Assembly: GCA_023313575.1 (NCBI GenBank)
Contig: JAJTTP010000011.1
Span: forward strand, 992,001-1,056,000
DNA: 64,000 nt
Direction of reading: 5' to 3'
Source of the DNA: Eutypella sp. D-1
Taxonomy: Eukaryota; Ascomycota; Sordariomycetes; Xylariales; Diatrypaceae
The first letter of the stretch is position 1. Every line of letters starts with the position of its first letter. The notes beneath the pieces are model-generated. The model did no database searches, was not told where the DNA came from, and was given only the letters and a program-made list of their open reading frames with translations. Of this stretch, positions 1 through 10,541 are shown piece by piece. The translations under genes were made by a program, and so were the position numbers.

Positions 1-110
1 ATCGGCGGGCCTCCTACGTCTAGCATCAGAATAACAAGCCTGCGGTAGAGAGGTGCACCCCTGATCCCTGGGCAAGGTTCACTGAAGGGAATGCAAATCC
101 GGGGTGAGTA

Positions 111-3100
111 TCACGGCTCCGTGCTGAGTCCCAGGAACTTCAGCGCCTTGCGGCTATTCCCCTTTCGGTCCTCCTCGCTCTTATTGAACAGCGGGATGTA
201 CTTGCGCTCATCGTCCGCGAATTCCCCCTCGTCGTCGTCGTCATCGTCATCAGAGAGTTCAGCGAAGGAGGAGCCCAGCCTCAGCGTTGACCTGTCATCT
301 GTGGCCAGGTCTCGGCCCAGAAGGTTCATGAGCCTCGCCCGCTGAGTCCGTATCGTCTTAGCGGTCTTGCTGCTCCGCATCGTTTCTGTGAAAGATGACG
401 CTGACGACATGAGCGGCGACCGCGGCCGCTGGGTTTGTCTAGATCCGGAAGGGAGGCAGAAATGTGGAGAATTACCGTCTTCGTTTTCGTTGCTATGGGG
501 ATATGAAGCAGTTGGGCCGTGAAATCCCATCATAGCTGCTGCACTGTCGAGCGGCGTATACTGTATGTTCAGGTTGATGAGAGGCGACGGCGAGTGCCCG
601 AGCATCTTTCCCTTGCGCGAGTTGAGAGTCACTGGCGAAGCCTTTGGTACATCATCTGGTATATAGAATGGCGAGCGCTCGACGAGGATTTTCCAGACTG
701 AGGAGATCATCGTTGCGATCTCTGACTCTGCCGCAGACGACGTAACCACAAAGTCAGCTTTGGAAAACGAAGGTGACTTAAATAAGCCAGTCCCTGATGC
801 AGGGTTGGATGGTGTGCACGTGTCAAGCGATTGTTGTCCGGGCCATGGTCTTGGCTCCTCGAGCTTGTCATTTAGGATACCTGCGACCTTGAGAATAACA
901 TCGCCAACCAGCTCTCGTAACGCGAGAACAGTAGCTAGGTGTTCGGGAGGGTATTCGAGCAAAAGAAACCGAGTTTCCGAGTGGATGGCCATGTATGTCT
1001 CGAGGGATGGGATAATCAACGTCGCTATGAGATGTGGATTCGCTTGCAGATTACTCGCGGCCGGGCCGGAGTAGAGATGCGCATTAGCGGTTTTCAATGC
1101 ATTCGCTATCAAATATCTGAACCCCTTATTAGTACTTGAGCCCGTAGCCCGTCCCATTGCTATCGTGACGTACCTCAAATCAAGCCTTCCACTCTGTGTT
1201 ACGCCATTTGGCTTGGTACCTAATGTTTCCATCGAGCCTCTGAGAGAAGCTACGAAGTCCTTATCCACGCCTTCTTGAGCCCCGATAGCAAGGATCAGGT
1301 CGATTTCCCGTCTACGTATCCCAGAGAAATCCGGCTCCTTGTATCTGAAGACTGGCTGCCAATCCCTCCCGCCTAATTCGGGAGTGAATGGAAAGTCAAG
1401 CTGCCGGGGCGAGGTATTCGCAGAGTAGAAGCAGGCGCGAAGAACCGATCGCAGTGCGTCTTGCACATCGATTACTGTGTGATGTCTTGTTGTGTCTATG
1501 TCGAAGAAACAGCTGCTCGGCAATACGACACGTCGCGGTGTATGATCTGGTGTTGGTGGTTTTATCACCCGAGTTGATGTGCTTGACTGTCGGGACCGGT
1601 TATAGCAGTTTTGAGGGTACTCCCCATGTGACGCGAAAGGATCATACTCGTCTACGTGCGCCCGATGGAAACGCTCCTGTGCTGTCTTGACAGAGGCCTG
1701 AGGTCTTCTGCCTTCGACAGGGGTCGAAGGTTGAGTTGGTGGATTTCTATTGCTCGAGGTCTTGAGCCCAGCCCGATCGCTGGGGCCAAGATCTCGAACT
1801 GGCGTTGCGGCGCGACAAGGGTCTGCTTGGAAATCCCGAAGAATACCGTTTAAGAGCGTATCGGGCTGGGAACCCTGGAAAAGAATAACCATGTCTTCCA
1901 CCCGCGGCAATACGAGGTCCAGTTCCACGCCGTCCCCGCTCGAAAATCCGGTTCCTGGCCTGGGTAATACTTCGAAGGCTTCCGTGTTTATCCTCCCATC
2001 AGCAGATTGCCACTTGGAGTAGGCCGCTTGATGTACATAATCATCTCGTAGGTTTGTGTGCCACTTTCCGTAAAACGACAATCCCCTGCCTGATCCCGTG
2101 AGATCTAATGGGGGTGGCGGACCGCGTCTGAGTCTTGGGTTGATAGGCCTTGAGACACGTGGGACTTTTTTGGGATCTCCATGCCAGGAATTCCGCTTAT
2201 CCTGCGGAGTGACCGTGCTATCACGGTGAGTATCGAGCCTCAACGACCTTGGGCGGGCGACGTCGCATAACGAGATATCCTGATTGCGGATCGTACTTGC
2301 GTATAAGCAATCGACCAATTTAGCCGCCCCGTAGGGAGAATTTAACCTTGAGTGGAGCGGGCGAAAATCTACGAGGCAAGCCTCGCCTATGATAATAGGA
2401 GTGGCTGGTGCTGAATCGAAAGTTGTAGACTTCGGACTCAGCGGATCATGGCTAGGCTGGGCACAAAGTGTTGAGGCATCACCAGCACAATCAGAAATTG
2501 CGGATTCACTGCCGTCATCCAGATATTCTGTAGTTGGGATAGGTACTCGCTGAGCCCTGAATGGAGGAAGTGGCGGGACTGGCGCTTGCTGTGAAGAACT
2601 CGACGATGTATGACTGCGCAGATCGGCGATGGATGACGCATCGCCCCATAGATGGAGTGGCATGCTCTTACTACGCCGGAGGCTAGGAATTGTAAGGTCG
2701 ACCTCAGTGCTCGGTTGCAGAGCTGCAGTTTTGCGATCCAATTCATCTGCTGCTCTCATGGCCTCATATATCGGGTGTCCCTTGATAGCCTGTTGGCGCT
2801 CGTCAATCCAATTTTCTTGATCTGTGGGCTGAGCTGCGTTTGGCTCCTGCGGTGACTCTGGATTAGACGTCACGTCAAGAGCGTGTCGTACGCCTCCTAA
2901 TCCATTCTGGACAAGGCTCTGGAATATTTCGTCCGCCTTGGCAAGGTCTGCTAGGGCACCGTGCTCCATGATGTTCAAAATACATTCCTTCTCAGCAGCC
3001 GCAGTCCCTCCGATCATGAAAACCAACCGTCTCCTATTCGGTGTTGATTCTCTCAAAAACGAAAAGGCCTTCTCTGCCCGGGCATTACTCGCCTCATGGG

Positions 3101-3284
3101 CTCTCAGGACGTATTGGGAGGGGTCGACAGATGAGTCTTGGAGACCTGGCTCCATGTACTGGGAAAACTCCGGTAATACCAAGATATTAGGCGAACTTGG
3201 GAGAAGCCGACATTGCGTAAGAAGTACGTCTCGAGGACCCTCCAAGGCAATCAAACTGCCGTGGTAATCACGTTTAACTGCCAT
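111..3284 (-). CDS. Large fungus-specific protein of unknown function, 1057 aa, single exon
   Basis: The frame is open without interruption and ends in TGA at 111-113. The first ATG is at 3284 (protein begins MAVKRDYHGSLIALEGP); the open frame upstream of it has only a TTG and is not used. Four regions look folded: residues 1-130 (starting with an RDYHGSL block), about 295-355, about 375-490, and a long C-terminal block at about 590-800 that includes LLEYPPEHLATVLALRELV. They are joined by Ser/Pro-rich disordered linkers. Near the C-terminus is a run of seven aspartates, followed by a short basic tail. There is no signal peptide and no membrane helix. The layout resembles the conserved filamentous-fungal proteins sometimes annotated as gastric mucin-like, but I recognise no catalytic motif and assign no function. 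The gene is clearly real: its length and codon use are convincing. The function is unknown. Confidence 0.85.
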   Translation of the reverse strand: MAVKRDYHGSLIALEGPRDVLLTQCRLLPSSPNILVLPEFSQYMEPGLQDSSVDPSQYVLRAHEASNARAEKAFSFLRESTPNRRRLVFMIGGTAAAEKECILNIMEHGALADLAKADEIFQSLVQNGLGGVRHALDVTSNPESPQEPNAAQPTDQENWIDERQQAIKGHPIYEAMRAADELDRKTAALQPSTEVDLTIPSLRRSKSMPLHLWGDASSIADLRSHTSSSSSQQAPVPPLPPFRAQRVPIPTTEYLDDGSESAISDCAGDASTLCAQPSHDPLSPKSTTFDSAPATPIIIGEACLVDFRPLHSRLNSPYGAAKLVDCLYASTIRNQDISLCDVARPRSLRLDTHRDSTVTPQDKRNSWHGDPKKVPRVSRPINPRLRRGPPPPLDLTGSGRGLSFYGKWHTNLRDDYVHQAAYSKWQSADGRINTEAFEVLPRPGTGFSSGDGVELDLVLPRVEDMVILFQGSQPDTLLNGILRDFQADPCRAATPVRDLGPSDRAGLKTSSNRNPPTQPSTPVEGRRPQASVKTAQERFHRAHVDEYDPFASHGEYPQNCYNRSRQSSTSTRVIKPPTPDHTPRRVVLPSSCFFDIDTTRHHTVIDVQDALRSVLRACFYSANTSPRQLDFPFTPELGGRDWQPVFRYKEPDFSGIRRREIDLILAIGAQEGVDKDFVASLRGSMETLGTKPNGVTQSGRLDLRYVTIAMGRATGSSTNKGFRYLIANALKTANAHLYSGPAASNLQANPHLIATLIIPSLETYMAIHSETRFLLLEYPPEHLATVLALRELVGDVILKVAGILNDKLEEPRPWPGQQSLDTCTPSNPASGTGLFKSPSFSKADFVVTSSAAESEIATMISSVWKILVERSPFYIPDDVPKASPVTLNSRKGKMLGHSPSPLINLNIQYTPLDSAAAMMGFHGPTASYPHSNENEDGNSPHFCLPSGSRQTQRPRSPLMSSASSFTETMRSSKTAKTIRTQRARLMNLLGRDLATDDRSTLRLGSSFAELSDDDDDDDEGEFADDERKYIPLFNKSEEDRKGNSRKALKFLGLSTEP

Positions 3285-4785
3285 TCTCCGAGCTGTATGC
3301 AATATTACAAAAGGATATGGGTCGCGAACACTGTGCTTATTCGATAGGCTGAAAGCTGGTATAGTGGTCGGTATATATGACTGTGGCAAGCAGCTTCGAG
3401 AATAGTCAAGGGAATGGGGTGGTTTTATGGCGCAGATTGTTGGGTGACGGTGTCAGAAAGACCAATTCTTTTGATAAGGACTTCGTAGACTGCAAGAGAA
3501 AACTCTATGCAAGTTGATTTTGAACGAAACTTTCCATCTACTCCTTGTAGGGGTTACTGTGCTGCATGGCAAACGGGAGACTGGAGCCGTTGCAAGGACT
3601 CGGCAGGTCTCGGGCAGCCGCAGCTGTTTATCTCGTGGATGATCTAAACTGGCACTGAAGAATATCCACCAAATCAAACGATTGTAAGACAGGCAATCAA
3701 GCCACGTGCGAAGGTATTTATTCCAGAGCATATAGCAAAGATACACAAGGACTTAAGGATGTTGAGGGCATCCAAAACATCAGATACATTATGCTTTCGA
3801 GATGTCCAAAGAGAGTTCCTGCGGGCGGGGCTCTGCAACAATCTGGTCACACAACTATGCATTGCCAGGTATCACAGAAAGGAAGCCCTTGCTATGTTAA
3901 ACTTACCCGGGGTACCTACCTTTCCTCCTGGTCTCATTTTCTTATGCCGTGCTGCGCCCTCCTGAGGGCCTATAAAGCGGCGCGGTTAGTAGCATTGGTG
4001 CGCGATGCCACGGAGGGTTGCAGCAAGACCAGTCCGACGATATTATTCGACACGGTCTATGGAACATCGTCAAGTAGTCTGGGTTGCGCTGACTACCTAG
4101 GTAGATGTATAATATTGTTACCCGCCTTGGCATATGGCTGGCGCTGGCGTAAAGCCACGCACATAGGCCCAAGCATGATTGACTAGGACATTTGGGTTGG
4201 AGAGCGAAGATACCCTGTCGGCCATTCAGAGAACGATACGGAATTGGTATTGGGTAGAGGCAGTGGCCACTTCGCTGCCATTGGGCGGATGATCACCCAA
4301 CAACAACATTATTGAACACTCGATCGGGATGACGAACCCTGTTTGCGGGAGAGAGCATCATCACGTGCAGTTAAATGGAGTTGGTCGATGATGGATGCAA
4401 GATAAAAGTAACTATCAATTCCTAACTTTGATATGAACTTTGATTTGATTGTATCATACCAGAATCTCTGGGGTAATGGTCATAGTGAGCAGGGAATCCT
4501 GGGAGGTGATGTGATGGGACAGAATGACCAGGAAATCGTATTGGTGGTGTTGCCGACGTTGGTGATATTGGCAACGTTGGATCTGTTGGTGATGAAAATT
4601 CACTGACGAACTCAGTCGGCTGAGAAGGGTTGGAAGGGTGGCGTGGGCCTCCAAACCCTTACAGGTCTAGCGTCGATCTTCCCGTTCTTGTCAAGATACA
4701 TGACACTAAGCTACTTCAGGCTTGAGGCTTATGTATTGAAGCGAGGTACATACCCAAAGTAGGACCTACCTGCTTGCCTACCTAT

Positions 4786-4813
4786 ACCTACCTACCTACC
4801 TACCTAGGTACCT
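4786..4813. repeat. CCTA tandem array running into a TACCTAGGTA palindrome
   Basis: About five CCTA units in tandem run directly into ACCTAGGTACCT. This is one of many short CCTA/TAGG blocks in the non-coding parts of this window. Confidence 0.85.
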
Positions 4814-4987
4814 AAGCTGCTTGGTATCTGGATATCAAACGCAGTGTAGAAGATGATTAGAACGCTATGATATGACTTTTAATAAGTTGTATGATGCGAG
4901 AAATTCGATGCGCCTACACGCATGGATTGCGGGGTCTAGTATCTATCTTCAATTGCCATTACCTTAAGATTGCCCAGTAGCTACTAG

Positions 4988-5016
4988 GTACCTACCTACC
5001 TAAGGTAGGTAGGTAC
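4988..5016. repeat. Perfect 29-bp palindrome built of TACC/GGTA units
   Basis: The left arm GTACCTACCTACCT is followed by one A and then by its exact reverse complement, giving 14-bp arms around a single base. It could form a hairpin or cruciform. Confidence 0.9.
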
Positions 5017-5117
5017 GTAAAGACTTATTATCAGAAGCAGAACTAGGCCTCAGGATAAGGTGAGAACGCCTGAAAAATTGCATTACGTGCGAAAAAGGGA
5101 ATTAGATGTCTTACCTC

Positions 5118-5139
5118 CCTATGTAGGTACCTACATAGG
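5118..5139. repeat. Perfect 22-bp palindrome
   Basis: The arm CCTATGTAGGT is followed at once by its reverse complement with no spacer. It lies 100 bp beyond the palindrome at 4988-5016 and shares its GGTACC core. Confidence 0.9.
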
Positions 5140-5634
5140 AAGCCTTAAAACTTGGAACTTACGTACTTAGGTACCTAGGTACATAATGGAGATAAGAGAT
5201 CTCTTAGACGGTATAACCTGGAATTTACTACTGCATAAACTCCAGCGCTTGTTTGCTATGTACTTAACCTCCTAGTAGGTACCTATGCAGCTGTGCAGTG
5301 CCTTAATCATCTTGTTCAGTTCCAATTGCCCTCAAGATGTCCAATAGGTGCCGGCCATTAGCCACATTAGAACCCAAGCCACTGGCTGACCGGCCCGGGG
5401 GTGGTTTGTCAAGGTCCACTTCGGTTCTAACTAGGTTCGCTTGCGTAAGTATTTTTAGGTCTCTTGTTTACCTGTATCGCCCTACCTTGTACGTAGGATG
5501 TAGGTTTATAAGGGCTCTTCATCTATAAACTTTTGCTGGGCAGATCTCGACCGGAAATTACATATAGGTAGCACCTCGGCATAGCACCAGTGTGCTCGTG
5601 CTTCACCGGTAATCTTGGGGTAGAGTCACCAGAC

Positions 5635-6833
5635 ATGTCGCATGCATCAACATTCAGCAACACGAAGGCCGCCAATTCTCGGGATTCTCGGGTGTGCTCG
5701 TATGGCCACGAGCTAGAAACCCCAGACGAGGTCACCATTGATCCTGACGGTGACCTTCACCTCCGGGTTGGCCAGGTACTTTGCGTGGAAGGCCATGACT
5801 GCGAGTCATTCGAGGTGCTCGAAGATATCTTCCTCGACAACGACGCTATGGAATTCCTCGTGGACTCCAAAGCATTGTCGCGAGCATCACCGGTTCTATC
5901 TAAGATGCTCTATGGGAGTTTTGTGGAGTCCCAGAAGCCGGACTCTTCTGATGGCAAGAGATGGCTAGTCTGCCTTCCTGGCGATGACGTCGAGGTGATG
6001 TCAGCACTGCTGCATATCATGCACTGTCGCTTTGATAAGCTTCTGCAATTCACCGATTTTCTTTGTCTCGACTCTCTGTATATTGTCGCTGTTGCTACCG
6101 ACAAATATGATTGCGTTCACCTGGTACAGCCATGGATCAGGAGCTGGTTACCAGTAGCGGCGGATCACGTGTCCGAGGCGTCTTGTCGAGATTTGCATAT
6201 TATTTCGTGGATAGCCTGGGAGTTTGGCTCTCAGTCTGTTTTCGAAAAAGCTTTCAAAAAGCTGGTTTGGAATGCCAACCCAAATGACATTTCTTTCGGT
6301 GCTGTGCTCGAACCTACAGGATTGCAAGGTACTATAAACCATTCCAGCGTCGCCATGTTGATCTAATAGTGAGCTAACTACGCACCACAGATATGGTGGC
6401 CACCCGTCGTCTCGAAACAATTGAACTTATACTACGGCCAGTTCGGTCGGCTCTGGACAGACTGTCGCGAACACGAGAAAGACGCCCCGGTGATTATCTT
6501 TGTAACCAGAGCACTTATCACAGCGCAGAAAAGCTAGATTGCGAGGCTCTCATGCTGGGCAGGCTAATACAGTCCCTTGTCGCGTGTAAACTCTGGCCGG
6601 TACCGGAGACTTCTTCGTGCACACATAGCGCGGCCAACTTGATGGACGCAATTCGAAATTTGCCGCAGAGTCGTACTTCTATTAAACATCTACAATCGCA
6701 CGCGGATTGCTTCCCAATCCCTAAGCTCAAGGACACCCTGAATGCCATCGCGGATAGTACTACATCTCTCACCACCCCTGAGCAGGCACGCCGGCTTTCT
6801 GCTCAAGCAAAAAAGTCCAGTCTTGGCTTGTGA
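5635..6833 (+). CDS. BTB/POZ domain protein, 378 aa, two exons
   Basis: Exons are 5635-6328 and 6391-6833. The 62-nt intron (GT at 6329, CAG at 6388-6390, branch-like GCTAAC inside) joins a phase-1 frame exactly. The frame upstream of the chosen ATG offers only a GTG start. Residues about 40-150 form a BTB/POZ fold of the type common in filamentous fungi: a FLVDSKALSRASPVLSKML block, where the beta strand is followed by the helix pair, then a hydrophobic stretch around LLHIMHCRFDKLLQF. The C-terminal half is helical, with no kelch repeats, zinc finger or F-box. BTB domains mediate dimerisation and often bind cullin-3 ubiquitin ligases. A role as adaptor is inference from the family; no substrate can be read from the sequence. 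The gene converges with P1 downstream. Confidence 0.85.
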
Positions 6834-7428
6834 GACCATGGCATTCAGCTAGGGATACAGCTGTTTATACACAAAGCCTATCAATCGAGTGACACTGCTA
6901 CCGGTGCTACAATTGTACCACAGATTAAACAATATAATTGTACGGATCTATCTTAATAGCACATGATATAGGGGTTAGTCCATGCCACTACACTTCAAAG
7001 GTGGAGCCTTCAGTTCAAAAATTATCGGCTTGCCCTGTCTTAAAAATCTAGCTAGGGGGTGAGCCTTGCAGGCTGCTTTGGTGCATACAACCCCTTTTAA
7101 CCCCTATTCATGACTCAGCCCCCTGAGTAAGCATCGGTCGAACATAGATCCATCCGTGAGCACCGGAGAAAATTAAAAATAATTTTAAGAAAAACCGACC
7201 CGAGAGTCTTTTTAAAATATTCCAAGCTAATGCCAGTAGTACTACCTAAAAGACAATGTATTCCTACAGGAAGGGAGCAAAGGGAATATAGGGATTGATA
7301 GATAGTGAAATGAAGAGAGAAACACGGGGAAGACAATATCTAGCAGCGATTATCGATGTGCTCTCTTTGCTTCTTTAACCCAGGCCGATTACAGCACACG
7401 TTTGTGCATTCTGTTAGCTTGGAGATCG
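6834..7428. other. Convergent 3' intergenic region
   Basis: This lies between the stop codons of the BTB gene (+) and P1 (-). On the minus strand at 7088-7107 it carries two GGGG blocks separated by TTAAAA, loosely similar to the repeat at 29634 and 32189. I see no gene. Confidence 0.6.
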
Positions 7429-8807
7429 CTATCCCAAAGATACCACGACGCCCTCCCGCCAGTACCACAGCCCTACAGTAGAAGCGCCAGGACCGACGAA
7501 GACGTAGCCAGTAACCAGCGCCAGGGATGTGTTTCTCGCCTTTTGTGTTGTAATGTATCCGAGTGCTAGAAGATGGATTAGCATTTCCGTTTCAATCACA
7601 CCTCTTTCCAAACGTGCATGACCTCACTTGGTCGCGGCCAGGATAATTGCCGAACATTGCGTGGAGGGGTTTTAATAGGATACGTCAACAAGCACTTACC
7701 CCTTAACTCAACAATAATATAGGCGCAATAGACGAATTGCGCAAGAACGAATACCACTAAGTCGTACTTTATGAAGGCGAAGATTGCCTGTGGTGCTTCT
7801 AGCGGCTCTAGATCACTAGCGAAGACGTTCGGCAAGTTACCGAACACATCGGCGAATGTGAGGTCCGAGCGGTAAGCGATGAAGGAGAGAATCGTGATGT
7901 GGGTAAGAGCCATCAGGGCAAACGCAGAAGAATACGCCTCTCGCAGCGGCGCCAGATCCAAGTCTTCGTACGTGTCCATGTCCTTCTCCGACGGAGACTC
8001 ATTTTTGGCCTTCTTGCCAGCCTCCAAGACCTGCTTCGCCGGCGCCGTGACGTGCCGAATCGCGGCTGCAATGCCGGCGACCAGTAGACTGCAGTACAGC
8101 GGATATGGCTGCCAGAGAGCAATGAAGTTTTGGCGGAGATTGCTGTCTGTGACGGGCAGGAAAAAGAAGATGCTCGGGATTACGTGGCCCAGGAGGACTG
8201 CGGGAAGGATTGCCCTAGCGACCTCAACGGGGATGCGACGCGCAGGGCGACTGAGACGCACACCGGAGAGGATGCTGACGAGGTAGTACACAGGGGAAAC
8301 CTGGATAATTCCAAGCAACTGGTAGGCAATACTCCAGAGGATCGGTCTAGCGTCACACACTCCGTCAGTAGCATATTCGTCCATCATCAGCTAAGGGATT
8401 AGAGCTAGCATGGAGTCTTACATGGAAACGAGGGTTCTGGCGGATCCTCTCCGGTAACCATCTACCAGCCATAACAACGTGGGGGCTAGAAGAGTCGCCC
8501 AGAAATAAATACCAACAACTCTCTGGGCGAGCTCATCGCCGGCGGCGACGAAAGAGGAGGCGCCGACGAGCAAGGATAGAATTCTATCGAGTGGGTCAAT
8601 CCCCGTGTATACTCTCTTCAGTGGTCTGCCAGCGAAAGTTTTAAAGCTTTGGGACGATATCAGCTGTCCCACCTTCGGGCCGAGCAAGCAAAGTGGTACA
8701 AGAACAACGGTAAAGAGTGCTCTTATGAGACGTAGGTTTGTGAGAGGTTTTGCGGGCAACTCGCCGTCGTGGGGGGCTGCCCTTGACCGTTTGGGCACAT
8801 CTTCCAT
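7429..8807 (-). CDS. Polytopic membrane protein P1, 408 aa, three exons
   Basis: Exons on the minus strand are 8807-8422, 8346-7700 and 7622-7429. Intron 1 (8421-8347, 75 nt, GTAAGA...TAG) is phase 2. Intron 2 (7699-7623, 77 nt, GTAAGT...GAG) uses a less usual GAG acceptor, the only one I found that keeps frame. The start is MEDVPKRSRAA; the longer frame begins only with TTG. There are about seven or eight hydrophobic segments. Notable motifs are YTGIDPLDRIL after the first helix, ALWQPYPLYCSLL in the middle, FIKYDLVVFV, and a last helix GPGASTVGLWYWRE. P2 (27010-28325) has the same architecture, length and first-intron phase, so the two are paralogues. The size and intramembrane acidic residues recall the MacJ/AscF/AscI-type fungal membrane terpene cyclases, but this is weak: no biosynthetic genes lie nearby. 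Function unassigned. Confidence 0.75.
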
Positions 8808-9845
8808 CTCGAGACAAGCGGCTGGCGTCAAAACCGCAATCAAGGACTTTGAATGAAGAGCTTCTATGTTAAATCGAGGGATCAGTATTTCTCACTGAAC
8901 CACCAAAATTTTGATTCTCGGTTATTATCTAGTAGTGCCTATTCCATAGATAACGCAGGGTCTTTCGTCCAGAGCTGGCTTGTCGGCTGCCGACACTACA
9001 ATTCTTATATTCTACTTATAGACCAATTCTATAGGTACGGCAGGACGGCATTCATATTGATCGATAGGTGGAATTGATCCCAATCCCAGCCAAAGCCTTG
9101 GCTACTGCCTGGGAAGTTAAAACGAATGCACTTGATAGGGTATAAATGGGGCATTGACGGTCAAGGGTAGCTGTAAGTAGATTCGGCGGTTACTCTAAGG
9201 GACAGACGGATGGATTCCGAATCCCGGACCCCGTCCTAGCTCCGCTTGGAAAACTATCCGAACATATGGTTCAGAAGTATGCTCCTGAACCCGGTATTCT
9301 ATGGCTTCTTAAAAGCCTCGACTAGGGGACGAGGCGCATCGCGCAAGAGATATTCTGAAACTACGAAACGTGCACGAGATACGGAGCGGTCAAGAGGGAC
9401 CTTAGGACCTCCTTGGCCCGAGTAGTCCTAGAATTTTAGATTCAAGTGGTGATTATCTACTGGCTTGAGCTTCGAGGTAGCGTTACGGCAAGCACCTGCA
9501 CGTGGTATTTTTCTCCGTGTAAGCGAATAATAGTCTACGTGTACGGCCTTCCATGGGTAGGTAGCTGCTATTACACAAACAATATATCATGATAGGCTGG
9601 CCGATGACTACTTAGGTATCTGCGTTGAATTATATATGCTAATACATCTCTCTACCTACCTAATAATACTATCCAGCCCTGGCAGTGTTTTTCCCTGGAT
9701 ACTGGCCATGCTTTCGGGAACGTCAGCTAGTAGCGCGTCAACCATTCATGTCATTTCCCAATCGTACCCATGCACGCATGAAGGATTCGTCACCCAACAT
9801 AATCGGCATAACCATTAAGCACCTATGATGCCCCTAATGCGTAGT
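8808..9845. other. Intergenic region upstream of P1
   Basis: This is the likely promoter of P1 and also the 3' flank of the GPI-protein gene. It holds a CTACCTACC block near 9650. I see no coding region or RNA gene. Confidence 0.55.
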
Positions 9846-10541
9846 TTAAGCGGCAAACATCCCCGCCACGATTCCCAGTGCTGCGATCCCCACTCCAAGC
9901 GCCCTCGGACCTACTGTAGCAGCGGCAGCTTCAGGAACGCTACTGCTGCCAGCATCCACGGACTCACCATTCTCAGAATCGTTGGACGAAGCGGCACCGC
10001 CCGCGGACGGAGCCGGCGTCACAGCTGATCCTGGTGGCGCAGTGACAAGGGAGCCTGTAGAAGCAGTAGCGGCCGCGGTCAAGATGCCCGTGCCCGTCTC
10101 CAAAGCTTTGGTTGTACTCGAACTTGAGGCCACGTTGTCGCTCGGTGCGCCGCTGCCTGTCTCTGCTGCTGTTGTCGATGTACTCGCTGGGGCGATCTCC
10201 GTGTTGCTATCATCGCTGTCGCTGCTGGTACCACTGCTTGTGACAGTAGCGGCGGCCGAGTTTGCGCCGGTAGATGTGGCCTCAGTGCCAAAACCGGGCA
10301 GGAAGTTGGGCGAGTATGTCTCGGTGCCCTCATATTGCGGGCAGCCTGGGACAGTTGTCTTCGGGGGAGCACGACCACCGCCACAGTCGAGAAGCTCGCA
10401 TATCTCGCCCGTGTCAGGTACGTACCATATCAAGCTGGCGCCGCCGTACTTGACAGTTGCGGACGATACGCAACCGCCTATGTCCGTCTTGGCGAGCGCC
10501 GCAGTCGCAGCCAGTAGAACCCCTAACACCCGTTGCTGCAT
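9846..10541 (-). CDS. Secreted GPI-anchored Ser/Ala-rich cell-wall protein, 231 aa
   Basis: Single exon from ATG at 10541. The N-terminus MQQRVLGVLLAATAALA is a signal peptide. A short cysteine domain follows (residues about 20-75), with four or five cysteines and the conserved-looking stretch CGGGRAPPKTTVPGCP. A long Ser/Thr/Ala/Gly-rich stalk, a likely O-glycosylation zone, leads to a C-terminal hydrophobic tail (ALGVGIAALGIVAGMFAA) preceded by small residues, as expected for a GPI-attachment signal. Filamentous-fungal proteins with this cysteine domain are sometimes labelled siderophore biosynthesis enzyme. Nothing in the sequence supports an enzyme here. I infer a plasma-membrane or wall-attached structural protein. 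Stretches of GCN and TCN codons make the antisense strand open as well; that frame is an artefact of composition. Confidence 0.85.
   Translation of the reverse strand: MQQRVLGVLLAATAALAKTDIGGCVSSATVKYGGASLIWYVPDTGEICELLDCGGGRAPPKTTVPGCPQYEGTETYSPNFLPGFGTEATSTGANSAAATVTSSGTSSDSDDSNTEIAPASTSTTAAETGSGAPSDNVASSSSTTKALETGTGILTAAATASTGSLVTAPPGSAVTPAPSAGGAASSNDSENGESVDAGSSSVPEAAAATVGPRALGVGIAALGIVAGMFAA

Larger units (their letters stand above)
3285..5634. other. Intergenic region with TACCTACC arrays and palindromes
   Basis: This is the shared upstream region of the large protein (-) and the BTB gene (+). The part nearest the BTB gene is rich in CCTA/TAGG units, including two perfect palindromes listed separately. 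One ATG-started frame of 131 codons (3791-4186, +) shows no recognisable motif and I do not call it a gene. There is no tRNA or other RNA gene that I can see. Confidence 0.6.

Noticed and set aside
3791..4186. 131-codon ATG frame between the first two genes
   Set aside because: No recognisable motif, no intron signals and no hydrophobic pattern; chance frame is likely.
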